The notes beneath the pieces are model-generated. The model saw nothing but the letters and a program-made list of their open reading frames with translations. It had not been told where the DNA came from and searched no databases. Below are positions 28,310 through 37,351 of a stretch of DNA of 64,000 nt, in pieces. Each line of letters opens with the position of its first letter. Within the stretch, counting starts at the first letter, position 1. Source of the stretch: Acetobacter oeni (lineage in GTDB: Bacteria > Pseudomonadota > Alphaproteobacteria > Acetobacterales > Acetobacteraceae); contig NZ_WOTA01000005.1 in the NCBI RefSeq assembly GCF_011516825.1, forward strand, positions 141,106 to 205,105, given 5' to 3'. The position numbers and the translations under genes were made by a program.

Positions 28310-28570
28310 TCATTTTATGATTTGTCGGTGCCTGTTGTTCAGGATTGCCATTGTGGCGATGGCCAGCGCGTAGACGGCGAGGTCGACGGTGGCGAAGTAA
28401 TATCCGGGCAGGAAGCTGCCGATTGATGTGGAGCGGATGTGGTCGAGCAGTGTGACTGCGCACCAGATCATTGCGCCCCACAGGCATGTGCCGCTCCATT
28501 TTGTGACGAAAAAAGGCAGCCCGAGAGGAAGTTTCCGGATAGTCACGTCTGCGGCGATGGTGAGGATCAT
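28310..28570 (-). CDS. Small hypothetical membrane protein
   Basis: This 86-aa frame has two clear hydrophobic segments (near residues 28-44 and 60-78) with a basic tail, a plausible small membrane protein. It has no obvious ribosome-binding site and I do not recognise it. It lies convergent to the DUF1275 gene, just before the mobile-element-rich part of the window. Confidence 0.35.
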   Translation of the reverse strand: MILTIAADVTIRKLPLGLPFFVTKWSGTCLWGAMIWCAVTLLDHIRSTSIGSFLPGYYFATVDLAVYALAIATMAILNNRHRQIIK

Positions 28571-28662
28571 GAGCAGAAAGATGTTCCGGCGCGAGACCGG
28601 AGGTGTAATTCGCTGTTTTTCTCTCTGGTGCTGTCGGGGGATGACGGGGGAGCCGTGTCGTG

Positions 28663-28776
28663 ATGGATCTCACGATCAATGACGGCAGGAACTACAGATT
28701 TTCTATCGACACAGGCGGCGCGTCGAGCCTTATTCGCGAAACTGTCGCCTGGGAAGCGGGGTTGATGTGTTTCTGA
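28663..28776 (+). pseudogene. Fragment of a retropepsin-like aspartyl protease
   Basis: A short 37-codon frame reads MDLTINDGRNYRFSIDTGGA and continues with SSLIRET and AWEAGL. The pattern of a beta strand, then F-x-I-D-T-G-G-A-S and a helix ending in A-G-L is the first half of a retroviral-type aspartyl protease lobe as found in bacteria (Asp_protease_2). Those proteins are usually over 120 aa per lobe, so this is a remnant. It lies next to an IS cluster, consistent with decay. The identification rests on a short motif. Confidence 0.35.
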
Positions 28777-29075
28777 TGTCGAAAACATTAGATTCAGAGT
28801 GATGATTTTTTCGAATCATGGCTTTGGGCGTGGCTTTCAGGCGTTCGATGCCGGCTCAAAGAATACGCCTGACTGTTTTCTGCGCGATAGTGCGGGAAAA
28901 TATGCGACCACTCCGGTTTTCCGGCATTTTTCTGCGACCTTCAATATTCACAGGATGTCAACAATGGGGGGAGAGCTGACTGTCAGCTTTCAGGTGGGCA
29001 CGTTCGAAAATCGACGTCTCCAGAGATTACGAGGCAGGTCAATACTGAATTTTTGAAAACTACCATTGCCTCTAA

Positions 29076-29991
29076 GTGTCTGACCGAAAATGAGTTGAGT
29101 GATTTCAGCGGGTTATGATTCATGGGTTTGCGAGAACCTGATGAGATCAAGATGGCCTGGACTGAAATCACCCGCGCGCAGTATCGCCGGGACGACCTGG
29201 AGTATGCAAGCGACCTTCGCGATGCGGAGTGGGCGCTGATTGCGCCTTTGATGCCCGAGAGGAAACGACTGGGGAGACCACGACGTACGGATTTGCGCCG
29301 GGTCATGGAGGCGATCCTCTATATCGTCACGACCGGCTGCCAGTGGCGACAATTGCCCCGGCACTTTCCGGCCTTCACGACCGTACAGGGCTATTTCTAC
29401 CGTTGGATCCGCGAGGGAAGATGGGAAGCCATGAACCATATTCTCGTGATTCTGTCGCGTGAGCAGGACGGGCGAGACGCCACGCCTTCAGTGGGCATTA
29501 TCGACAGCCAGTCTGTTAAAACCGCTGAAAATGGCGGCCCACGCGGTTATGACGCGGGCAAGAAAATCAAGGGACGCAAGCGACATATCGCGACCGACAT
29601 GCTGGGTCATGTCGTGGCGGCTGTCGTACATTCCGCCGACATTCAGGATCGTGATGGTGCGCCGCTGGTAGCGGTCAGGATACGCTCATTGTTTCCCTGG
29701 CTTCGCCATCTGATCGGTGACGGGGGATATGCTGGCGAGAAGTTGCGTGGTGCGCTGGCTGAACTCGGCCGATGGACGATCGAGATCGTCAAACGTAGCG
29801 ATCAGGCCGAAGGCTTCGTCGTCCTGCCCAAACGCTGGATCGTGGAGCGTAGCTTTGCATGGCTCGGACGTTGCCGTCGCCTCACGAAGAATGTCGAGGC
29901 AACAATCCCGTCATCCCACGCGTGGTTGATGATTGCCCATATCCGCAGAGTTCTGCGAAAAATCAATCAAACCGCTTTCTGATTCAGGCTC
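29076..29991 (+). mobile_element. IS5-family insertion sequence
   Basis: The element is 916 bp. Imperfect terminal inverted repeats are seen: GTGTCTGACC...GAAAATGAGTTG at the left and, reading inward on the other strand, GAGCCTGAATCAGAAAGCGG at the right. A 3-bp direct repeat TAA flanks it (29073-29075 and 29992-29994), as expected for the IS1031-like, TNA-targeting IS5 members frequent in acetic acid bacteria. The right copy of TAA directly precedes the IS1182 element at 29995, so this IS5 went in exactly at the edge of that element. Confidence 0.85.
29152..29982 (+). CDS. IS5-family transposase
   Basis: This DDE transposase is encoded in one frame. I prefer the ATG at 29152 (MAWTEITRAQYRRD, 276 aa); the frame is open from 29122. 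It shows the N-terminal DUF4096 domain (SDLRDAEWALIAPLMP), the first catalytic Asp in GIIDSQSVKT, the second in LIGDGGYAGEKL, and the Glu in WIVERSFAWLGRCRRL. The frame is intact, so the element may be active. Confidence 0.92.
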   Translation: MAWTEITRAQYRRDDLEYASDLRDAEWALIAPLMPERKRLGRPRRTDLRRVMEAILYIVTTGCQWRQLPRHFPAFTTVQGYFYRWIREGRWEAMNHILVILSREQDGRDATPSVGIIDSQSVKTAENGGPRGYDAGKKIKGRKRHIATDMLGHVVAAVVHSADIQDRDGAPLVAVRIRSLFPWLRHLIGDGGYAGEKLRGALAELGRWTIEIVKRSDQAEGFVVLPKRWIVERSFAWLGRCRRLTKNVEATIPSSHAWLMIAHIRRVLRKINQTAF

Positions 29992-29994
29992 TAA

Positions 29995-31444
29995 CAGGCT
30001 GTCGGGTTGGGGTACCAGCCTCTGGCGATCTGGGGTAAGCTTTCAGGATGAGCAGCTTCATCCCATTTGATCGATCGCAGCCGTATCTTCTGCCGCCGGA
30101 TGTGAAGTCATGGCTGCCGTCGGACGATGTGGCGCATTTCATCGTGGCGGCGGTGGAGCGGGTGCCGCTGGGGGCCTTTTCGGTGCCCCGGCGGACTGGC
30201 GGCAAGGCACAGTATCATCCGCGCCTGATGCTGGCGCTGCTGATTTACGCCTATGCGAACGGCGTATTCTCATCGCGTCGGATCGAACGGGCGACGTATC
30301 GTGACATCGGTATGCGCTTTGTGGCGGCGAACCTGCATCCTGACCATGACACGATCGCAGCGTTCCGGCGCGGCAATCGCACGGCGATCGAGGCAGCGTT
30401 CCTGCATGTGCTGGAACTGGCACGCGAGACGGGGCTGATGCGACTGGGCACGGTGTCGATCGACGGCACGAAGATCGATGCCAACGCCTCGAAATACCGT
30501 TCCATCCGTTATGATCGCGCGAAAGAATTGCGCGAGAAGCTGACCGCCGACATCGCCACCCTGATGGAGCGGGCAGAAGCGGCAGATGCGACCGATACGG
30601 ATCACCAGGCCTTGCCGGAGGAACTGGCCCGCCGGGAGGCTCTGAAGGCAAAGCTGGATGAAGCCTGTGCGCGGCTGGAAGCGGAAGCCCGAGAGCAGGC
30701 CGAGACCGCCCGGCCCGAATACGAACGCAAGAAGGCAGCCTTTGATGCGAAGCGGGGACGGCGCGGTCGGCCGCCGAAAGAGCCAGACGATAAACCGCCA
30801 TCAGACCGGCAGATCAACCTGACCGATCCGGACAGCAAGCTGATGCGTCGCTCCGACGCTCATGAATACCGGCAAGCCTACAACGCCCAGGCCGTGGTTT
30901 GTGCCGAGGGCAGCCAGTTGATCCTGGAACATGGGATCGTTGCGACGACGGCGGACGCGCCCAGCTTCGCCGCCACCATCCTGGGCATGGAGAAAAGGAT
31001 CGGCCTGCCACGCACCGTCCTTGCCGACACGGGTTTCGCCAGCGGCAAAGCCATCGGACTATTGCAGGCCAGCGGCGTGGATCCGCTGGTCGCCATCGGA
31101 CGCCCCATGGACCGGCGCCCTTATGACTTCCGGCCGGAACCGCCACCCAGGGAGCCGCGCCGGATCACCGAGCCCTGGCGCCTGGAAATGAAGGCCAGAC
31201 TGCAACAGAACCCGGCAAAAGCCCTTTACACCTTACGCAAGCAGACCGTCGAACCGGTCTTCGGCATCATCAAGAGCATCATGGGCTTCACCCGCTTTCA
31301 CCTCCGTGGCCTCGCCAATGTCGCAACAGAATGGACGCTCGTCGCCCTCGCATACAATTGCCGCAGGATCACGCGACTGACGGCAGTATAAATGCCGTCG
31401 CCTCCGTCACTCACCACTACGGCAGAGCCCAACCCGACAGTCTG
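29995..31444 (+). mobile_element. IS1182-family insertion sequence, copy 1
   Basis: The element is 1450 bp and bounded by inverted repeats CAGGCTGTCGGGTTGGG (left) and CAGACTGTCGGGTTGGG (right, other strand). The flanks are CTAA on the left and CTAG on the right. Copy 2 at 51953-53401 has CTAG on both sides, so this copy no longer has a matching target duplication. That fits a deletion or recombination on its left side. Confidence 0.88.
30048..31391 (+). CDS. IS1182-family transposase
   Basis: This 447-aa transposase has the N-terminal DUF772-type domain (FIPFDRSQPYLLPPDVKSWL and AQYHPRLMLALLIYAYANG), a coiled and charged middle (residues 160-245), and a DDE core with SIDGTKIDANASKYR, VLADTGFASGKA and, near the end, QTVEPVFGIIKSIMGF holding the catalytic Glu. 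The frame is intact. It is closely related but clearly not identical to the transposase at 52005-53348. Confidence 0.93.
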   Translation: MSSFIPFDRSQPYLLPPDVKSWLPSDDVAHFIVAAVERVPLGAFSVPRRTGGKAQYHPRLMLALLIYAYANGVFSSRRIERATYRDIGMRFVAANLHPDHDTIAAFRRGNRTAIEAAFLHVLELARETGLMRLGTVSIDGTKIDANASKYRSIRYDRAKELREKLTADIATLMERAEAADATDTDHQALPEELARREALKAKLDEACARLEAEAREQAETARPEYERKKAAFDAKRGRRGRPPKEPDDKPPSDRQINLTDPDSKLMRRSDAHEYRQAYNAQAVVCAEGSQLILEHGIVATTADAPSFAATILGMEKRIGLPRTVLADTGFASGKAIGLLQASGVDPLVAIGRPMDRRPYDFRPEPPPREPRRITEPWRLEMKARLQQNPAKALYTLRKQTVEPVFGIIKSIMGFTRFHLRGLANVATEWTLVALAYNCRRITRLTAV

Positions 31445-31690
31445 CTAGGCGGCCCGGAGGCTGGTGGCGCGCAACTGTTCTACAGTTTTTATTTTCTTTC
31501 TACCGCACTGCATGGCCTGCACATGTTGGTGGGGATCGGGCTGATCGCTTGGGTCTGCCAACAGATTTACCGGGGTAGGGGTAAACCACTTCGCCCTATT
31601 CCCGTGGAAATCGTCGGTCTTTACTGGAGTTTTGTCGATCTGGTCTGGATCCTGCTTTTCCCTGTCCTGTACCTGATCGGACGGGTGTGA
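31445..31690 (+). pseudogene. Heme-copper oxidase subunit III, 3' fragment
   Basis: An 81-codon tail begins directly at the IS1182 edge and has no start. It reads QLFYSFYFLSTALHGLHMLV and later VEIVGLYWSFVDLVWILLFP, hallmark helices 4-7 of cytochrome c or quinol oxidase subunit III (CtaE/CyoC), which is normally about 200 aa. The missing N-terminal part is not on the far side of the IS elements, so it was lost rather than displaced by a simple insertion. Confidence 0.88.
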
Positions 31691-32004
31691 TGGTCCGCGT
31701 CCTGTCATGCTGGCTTGTGTTGTTATTGCTGCTGGCAGTGGAACTGTTCATGAGTGCAGCCGGGCTCAACTGAGGCATTGGCGCGTGTGCCGGACTGATG
31801 GCGCTGCTGGTTGCCTGGGGCTTCATGCGTATTACACGCGCACCGTCATTGGCCGCGATTTTTGCCATTGGCGGTCTGTTCTGGCTGTCCATTCTGCTCG
31901 CACTGGGCGGTCTGGACAGTTTTACACGAACAAATTTCCCAGTAGGCGATACGCTATCGTCTACCCCACAGAACCCGCGCACACCGCCTGATACCGCGCC
32001 CTGA
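31690..32004 (+). pseudogene. Oxidase subunit IV-like small membrane protein, nonsense-interrupted
   Basis: An ATG at 31690 overlaps the subunit III stop (TGATG) and starts a hydrophobic frame, MVRVLSCWLVLLLLLAVELF..., that meets TGA at 31771-31773 and then stays open in the same frame to 32004 with two more helices (LMALLVAWGFMRI and FAIGGLFWLSILLALGGLD). TGG at the stop position would join the parts into a 104-aa protein like the small subunit IV that follows subunit III in many oxidase operons. The subunit assignment comes from context. Confidence 0.65.
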
Positions 32005-32148
32005 CGAGGGAAGAGAACCTTGTAGCCGGATCGGGCGTTGTCATGCGGACAGGCTTTAATGCCCACACGGCGACACCGTAAATTTCTCGGGACCACAGAT
32101 TTTTTGTTTATCTGGAAAGGTATTTCCCTGACAGGAGTCTCGCCGATA

Positions 32149-32862
32149 ATGACGATGACATTGAACTGGAGTGACATTGTGCTGCGACTCATTGCCGCGC
32201 TGGCAGTGGGAATAGCATTTGGTCTTAATCGTGATCAGCGTGGACGTCCGGCCGGGTTGCGTACAACCACACTGGTCTGCCTCGCCGCCTGTCTGGCCAT
32301 GCTGCAGGCGAACTGGTTGCTCGGCACGGTGGGGAAAAGGCAGGATTCCTTCGTGACACTGGACCTGATGCGTCTGCCCCTTGGCATCCTGTCCGGAATG
32401 GGATTCATCGGTGGGGGTGCTATTCTGCGGCGGGAGAATATGGTTCTCGGCGTCACAACTGCCGCGACCCTATGGATCGTCACCGTTATCGGCCTGTGTT
32501 TCGGCGGCGGTCAGATTATTCTGGGCGTTATTGGCGCCGTGCTGGGCCTGGCCGTCCTGTGGGGTTTTAGTTTTATAGAACGTGCATTACACGAAGATCA
32601 ACGTGCGGTAATTGTCGTCATTGCAGATACAAAAAAGCCGATAACTGAAGAACTCATTTCCCGATGTGCCAATGCTTCCATTCAGATCGCCGGGCAATCC
32701 GTCGCGTATTCAGAACAGGGTGAAAAAGCGGAAATGCATTTTGAACTTCGGTGGCGTGGACGTCGCCGCACTGTGTGGCCGCCAACCTTTGTCGCGGAAC
32801 TGGCGCGGCGTCCCGGCGTCTCGGCATTACAATGGAGGCCTGCCGGTTTCATCGGCATGTAA
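32149..32862 (+). CDS. MgtC/SapB-family membrane protein
   Basis: MgtC-type proteins are inner-membrane proteins tied to magnesium limitation or acid survival. I chose the ATG at 32149 (MTMTLNWSDIVLRL), preceded by AGGAG 12 bases upstream; an upstream extension to 32038 is polar and unlikely. The 237-aa protein has the family core LAVGIAFGLNRDQRGRPAGL and GILSGMGFIGGGAILRREN in about four helices, then a soluble ACT-like C-terminal domain (from about residue 145). The magnesium-specific RNA leader known for mgtC was not seen. Confidence 0.9.
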   Translation: MTMTLNWSDIVLRLIAALAVGIAFGLNRDQRGRPAGLRTTTLVCLAACLAMLQANWLLGTVGKRQDSFVTLDLMRLPLGILSGMGFIGGGAILRRENMVLGVTTAATLWIVTVIGLCFGGGQIILGVIGAVLGLAVLWGFSFIERALHEDQRAVIVVIADTKKPITEELISRCANASIQIAGQSVAYSEQGEKAEMHFELRWRGRRRTVWPPTFVAELARRPGVSALQWRPAGFIGM

Positions 32863-33396
32863 CTGCAATCCGCCGTCGTCGGTCATGTGATATGATACAA
32901 AGCCCCACCGCGTCTCTGAACCGGATCGGCTGATCCGCCAGATCATATCATAACAATCAGGAGGCCATTCCTGAAGAGCGGAAAACCACTGCGTTACTAA
33001 AACGGCTTTTGCCAGATCCGCGAGCCCTTGATGTTGCCAGCAGACCAGAGACGTGCCCTTTAGTCCGGACAGAGCAACACTCAGTTCCTTTTCCTGATGC
33101 AACGCCCAGGTCAGATCTATAGGACAATGTAATGTTTCGGACAGAGGCAGGACGGTCTGTTCCGGTCGTCGGCTATGACCGCCGTCAGGGCGGAACGCGG
33201 AGGCAAAAATACGGTCTGGTACCGGCAATCGGTCCTCTTCATTAGTAAAAAGACCCACAAGCCCCTTCGCCCGCTGCCAGCCCTTTTTGCTCAGTGAATA
33301 AGGGTCATCCCGGCCATGATTGTCGATCCCGGTTTCATGAAGACATTTATCGGGTTTTTCCGCATGGCGTATCAGAAGAATATTGGATTTTGTCAT
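32827..33396 (-). CDS. Histidine phosphatase family protein
   Basis: This 189-aa protein has the phosphohistidine motif LLIRHAEKPD, with catalytic R10-H11, near its N terminus, and a likely second catalytic His in SLVCWQHQGLADL, as in the phosphoglycerate-mutase superfamily. There is no signal peptide. The substrate is unknown. Its 3' end overlaps the mgtC-like gene by 36 bp on the opposite strand. Confidence 0.82.
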   Translation of the reverse strand: MTKSNILLIRHAEKPDKCLHETGIDNHGRDDPYSLSKKGWQRAKGLVGLFTNEEDRLPVPDRIFASAFRPDGGHSRRPEQTVLPLSETLHCPIDLTWALHQEKELSVALSGLKGTSLVCWQHQGLADLAKAVLVTQWFSALQEWPPDCYDMIWRISRSGSETRWGFVSYHMTDDGGLQLHADETGRPPL

Positions 33397-33462
33397 GATG
33401 TATCCTGACTTTGCGTGAAGTATGATACATCATTTCTGGAACGCGAAGTCGGAGAAAAATGC

Positions 33463-34074
33463 TTAGCCGCCGGTTGCTGACACAAGGCAGTTAAACTCCC
33501 TTGTGGAGAGCGTCAGAAGCTGGTTTGTAAATCGCGTGGTATAAAAATCCAGTATGGTGTCGTGCATCTCATCCATCGAGCTGTAAATGGCATCAGAAAT
33601 AACAACAGTTTTGTAGCCCCGGTCTATGGCTTCCAGAGCCGTAAACAGAACGCAGATATCCGTCTCGCCTCCCGTCAGCACAATGGCCGTCGGATCATAC
33701 TGCCTGACATAATGGCGAAACTCTCCCGATCGCCACGCGGAATAACTGTTCTTTTCAAACACGTTGTCAGAAGACACAAAGCCGTCTAATTCCGGAACCA
33801 GCTCAAGAAGATGCGGATCAATCTCCGCCCGTGTCATCTCATGCCAGTGCTCGTAATACTCCTTCCACGCTCCGGGCGCCTGACCGGCGGATTGTGGAGG
33901 AATAAAGCGTGTAAAAACCGTTTTTTCTCTGTTCCGTTTTACAATATCGACAACATTGGGAAGAATATGAGGCATCCATGGCGCACGCCACGGCGTCTTC
34001 TCACGAAACATGTTCTGCATGTCGACGCAGACATGAAGCCATCTGTCATTCTGAAGAAAAGTCTCCGGACTCAT
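33463..34074 (-). CDS. Cysteine hydrolase, isochorismatase family
   Basis: This 203-aa enzyme belongs to the nicotinamidase/isochorismatase fold. The ATG at 34074 is chosen because the family begins near VCVDMQNMF; the frame continues upstream only into the oxidoreductase gene. The catalytic triad is visible as D18 (CVDMQN), K108 (FEKNSYSAW) and C141 (GETDICVLFTA). It lies 22 bp after the molybdenum subunit gene on the same strand and is likely the last gene of that operon, where it could hydrolyse an amide or similar bond in the same substrate or product. Confidence 0.85.
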   Translation of the reverse strand: MSPETFLQNDRWLHVCVDMQNMFREKTPWRAPWMPHILPNVVDIVKRNREKTVFTRFIPPQSAGQAPGAWKEYYEHWHEMTRAEIDPHLLELVPELDGFVSSDNVFEKNSYSAWRSGEFRHYVRQYDPTAIVLTGGETDICVLFTALEAIDRGYKTVVISDAIYSSMDEMHDTILDFYTTRFTNQLLTLSTREFNCLVSATGG

Positions 34075-34096
34075 AATGGGTTTTCCATGCTTTAAG

Positions 34097-36331
34097 TCAG
34101 GCGCCGGGCATGATCGGAAGAGTGCGATACCGTTTCCCGGTCGCATGGAAAATGGCGTTGGCAATGGCCGCCGCCGTGCCGCACATGCCGATCTCACCCA
34201 CGCCCTTGATCCCCAGTGGGCTGACTTCCTCGTCTTTTTCATCGACAAACAGAACATCCATCTCCGGAATGTCCGCATGAGACGGAATGTGATATTCCGA
34301 GAAATTATGGTTCATGAACCGCCCGTAGCGCTCATCCATCAGGGATTCTTCATGCAGCGCCATTCCGGTCGCCATCACCATCGCGCCGCGCACCTGACTG
34401 GCCGCCGTTTTCGGATTCATGATGCGCCCCGCTGCCACAGCGTTCACAAGACGCGTCACGCGGACAATGCCCAGCTCCTCATCGACTCGCACCTCACAAA
34501 AGACCGCGCTGTGGGTAAACCGGGCCTTCCGCATCTCGCTGATCTTGCCCCGCAGCCCCGGTTTCGCGGTTTCTTCCGCTTCGATAGAGGCCTCCCCGAT
34601 GAAAGATAAAGCTTCCTGAAGAGAAAAAACCTCGCGGCGACCATCCCTGACGCCGCGCAGCTCCCCCTCCGTCAGTGTGACTTCACTCTGCCTTATCCGC
34701 TCGGGCGTATTTTCACTTTTTGCCAGTGCCTTCAGGAATTTTTCACGCAGACTCTGACACGCAAGCCAGACGGCGGCCCCGGCCGATGCCGCCGTCCATG
34801 AGCCGCCCTCCGTCGGGCATTCCGGCAGAGTGGAATCTCCCAGCTCAATATCGATCCGGTCGATCGGAATACCGAACGCCTCCGACGCCGTCTGAGCCAG
34901 GATCGTATAGGTGCCGGTGCCGATATCCGAGGCGGGGGTCGCGATATGGAGCCGCCCGTCGGATGTGAGCCTGGCCCGCGCGGCCGTGGGAGAAAACATC
35001 GCATCCCATATGCCGATCGCCATCCCGTGGCCGATAAACTCCCTGCCGTCGCGCAGACTGCGCGGCGCAGGCGGGCGTCCATTCCAGCCAAACCGTTCCG
35101 CGCCCTGCAGCAGCGCTTCCCGCAAAGCGTTGCTGGTGAGCGGCATGTTATGCATGGCGTCAATCTCTGAATAATTGTGCAGGCGGAACGCCAGCGGGTC
35201 CATTCCGCAGGCCCAGGCCAGTTCATCAATCGCCATTTCGAAAAGGTTGACGCCGGTTGCAGCACCCGGTGCGCGCATATCACTGGAAGTATAGGTGTCG
35301 CGCGGCGCTATTTTATAATCCGCCGTCGCGTTCGGGCATTTATAACCGATCGGTCCCCAGATAACGAGATTTTCCATATTGTGCTCAAAGCGCGACGTAT
35401 CGGTGACGCCCTCGACAATGATGGATTGCAGGGTTCCGTCCCTGTCAGCCGCCAGCGCAATATCCATGACCGCTTCCGGCCTGAAAACATGCGTGAACAT
35501 CTGCGGTCGCGTCAGGGTCACGCGAATCGGACGCTTCAGCATCTTTGCGCCAAGCGCTGCAAGAAAAACATTGTGCTGTGCACGCAATCCGGAACCGAAC
35601 GCACCGCCTACATAAGGATTGCGTACACGCACTTCGTTTCCGGAAAGTGACAGAGCACTCGCCAGATAAGTCTGAACTGCCTGAGGCCCCTGTGTCTTGT
35701 CCCACACCGTCAACGTGCAATCCTCTTCAGGAATGACGGTCGTGGCATGCATCTCCATCGGATTGTGATGTTCCGGAGCAAGATGAAAGCGCCCCTCGAT
35801 CTTTATCGGACTCAAAGCATATGCTTCGGAAGCATTTCCTCGTGTTTTCGGCGGGACATAATTGCTGCGTGTTTTTGACGGCATGTATTTCTGATACAGG
35901 GCAGCATCGAAATCAGCATTATGCGGCCAGCGCTCGTAATCAACCTGAATCAGCATCGCTGCCTCACGCGCCGCCTCGAACGTCTCTGCGAAGACTACGG
36001 CGACCGGCTGCCCGTTGAAATGAATTTCACCGTCATGAAGAGGCCTGTAAGGCGATCCCGGCACGCCCAGCCCATCTACATAGGATTTTTCAAATAATGC
36101 CGTGTGTGGGCGATTATGATGCGTCATAACCTCAATCACACCGGGAACCGCGCGCGCCGCCTCATCATGGATAGCCTCGATGCGGCCCCGCGCGATCAGA
36201 CTGTTGACGATAACCCCATACAGCAGACCCGGCGGATGAGGCTCAGCCGCATAGGTCGCCTGCCCGGTCACCTTGGCAAAACCATCGATCCGCGGGACAG
36301 GCTGCCCGATATTCGCTGATACAACGTTCAC
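34097..36331 (-). CDS. Aldehyde oxidoreductase, molybdopterin-binding subunit (PaoC-like)
   Basis: This is the catalytic subunit of a three-part molybdenum hydroxylase. The 744-aa protein starts with the family pattern IGQPVPRIDGFAKVTGQATY and has RNPYVGGAFGSGLRAQ, SSDMRAPGAATGVNLFEMA and the C-terminal KGVGEIGMCGTAAAI with the catalytic Glu. This is the PaoC/YagR type of the xanthine oxidase family rather than XdhB. Aromatic or other aldehydes are the usual substrates of that branch; the exact one is unknown. The gene follows the FAD subunit by 12 bp. Confidence 0.92.
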   Translation of the reverse strand: MNVVSANIGQPVPRIDGFAKVTGQATYAAEPHPPGLLYGVIVNSLIARGRIEAIHDEAARAVPGVIEVMTHHNRPHTALFEKSYVDGLGVPGSPYRPLHDGEIHFNGQPVAVVFAETFEAAREAAMLIQVDYERWPHNADFDAALYQKYMPSKTRSNYVPPKTRGNASEAYALSPIKIEGRFHLAPEHHNPMEMHATTVIPEEDCTLTVWDKTQGPQAVQTYLASALSLSGNEVRVRNPYVGGAFGSGLRAQHNVFLAALGAKMLKRPIRVTLTRPQMFTHVFRPEAVMDIALAADRDGTLQSIIVEGVTDTSRFEHNMENLVIWGPIGYKCPNATADYKIAPRDTYTSSDMRAPGAATGVNLFEMAIDELAWACGMDPLAFRLHNYSEIDAMHNMPLTSNALREALLQGAERFGWNGRPPAPRSLRDGREFIGHGMAIGIWDAMFSPTAARARLTSDGRLHIATPASDIGTGTYTILAQTASEAFGIPIDRIDIELGDSTLPECPTEGGSWTAASAGAAVWLACQSLREKFLKALAKSENTPERIRQSEVTLTEGELRGVRDGRREVFSLQEALSFIGEASIEAEETAKPGLRGKISEMRKARFTHSAVFCEVRVDEELGIVRVTRLVNAVAAGRIMNPKTAASQVRGAMVMATGMALHEESLMDERYGRFMNHNFSEYHIPSHADIPEMDVLFVDEKDEEVSPLGIKGVGEIGMCGTAAAIANAIFHATGKRYRTLPIMPGA

Positions 36332-36343
36332 ATTCCGTCTCCT

Positions 36344-37351
36344 TCAGCGGATAGTCTTGCAGGTCTGGGACTGAGGCGTGCCTTCAGCGGCCTGCCACAG
36401 CGCCCGTTCGATGACACGCGGCGCAAGCTTCAGCTTGGCGGCATTGTCACGATCCACGACGGCACCCTCCAGGATACGTTCGGCCACATCCCGGAAAAGA
36501 GAATGAGAGGGTGGTTTGTCTTTCATCAACGCTTCTGCTTCCGGCACACACCAGGGTTTTGTGCCTACGCCACCCAGCGCGAGACAACCTCGCCGGATCA
36601 GTCCACTCTCCATTTCCAGACCAACAGCAACAGACACGATTGAAAAAGCGAAAGACAGCCGATCCCGGATTTTGAGATAGGTGTAATGTTCGCCAAATGA
36701 AACTGAAGGCAAATCAATGGACGTTACTATCTCGCCCTGCTGCAGGACGTTATCGATCCAGGGCGTCTCTCCCGGCAGACGATGATAGTCACGCAGAGCC
36801 ACCGATCGCTCGCCTTCCGGACCATGGAGATTAACCATTGCATTCAGAGCCGCGAGGGCGACGCACATATCTGACGGAAATGTTGCAATACAAGCCTCAC
36901 TCGTTCCCAGCACAGCCATGATACGGTTTCGACCACCACGGGCAGAACAGCCGGTGCCGGGTGAGCGCTTGTTGCACACCATATCCGGGTCATAAAAGTA
37001 GTGGCACCGTGTCCGCTGATTCAGATTGCCTCCATTGGTCGCTACATTCCGGATCTGGGGACTGGCACCCGCGAGAATAGCTGAGGCCAAAAGTGGTAAG
37101 TGTCTGATGACAAGAGGATGAGCTGCGGTATCGGCGTTGGTTGCCAAAGCGCCAAGACGCAGGCCGCCATCAGGCAGTTCTTCAATCTGGTTCATGGACA
37201 GGGATTTGAGGTCAGTCACATGGGCAGGCCGCTCGACATCCGATTTCATGAGGTCGATCAGATTCGTTCCTCCAGCGAGAAAGCGCGTGTGCTCAGTGAC
37301 ACGGCATGCTTCATCAAAAGTACCGGGCCGCGAATACGAAAAATTCCTCAT
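36344..37351 (-). CDS. Aldehyde oxidoreductase, FAD subunit (PaoB-like)
   Basis: This middle subunit carries FAD and passes electrons to the acceptor. The 335-aa protein has the FAD motifs RFLAGGTNLIDLMK near residue 25 and NVATNGGNLNQRTR near residue 103. Between them and the C-terminal domain is a Cys-rich loop, CHYFYDPDMVCNKRSPGTGC, which in PaoB holds an extra 4Fe-4S cluster; this supports the PaoABC assignment. The start overlaps the stop of the 2Fe-2S gene by ATGA. Confidence 0.92.
   Translation of the reverse strand: MRNFSYSRPGTFDEACRVTEHTRFLAGGTNLIDLMKSDVERPAHVTDLKSLSMNQIEELPDGGLRLGALATNADTAAHPLVIRHLPLLASAILAGASPQIRNVATNGGNLNQRTRCHYFYDPDMVCNKRSPGTGCSARGGRNRIMAVLGTSEACIATFPSDMCVALAALNAMVNLHGPEGERSVALRDYHRLPGETPWIDNVLQQGEIVTSIDLPSVSFGEHYTYLKIRDRLSFAFSIVSVAVGLEMESGLIRRGCLALGGVGTKPWCVPEAEALMKDKPPSHSLFRDVAERILEGAVVDRDNAAKLKLAPRVIERALWQAAEGTPQSQTCKTIR

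Noticed and set aside
31771..31773. Internal TGA read as selenocysteine
   Set aside because: No SECIS-like hairpin is seen directly after it, the family has no selenoprotein members that I know of, and the neighbouring gene is already truncated, so nonsense decay is simpler.
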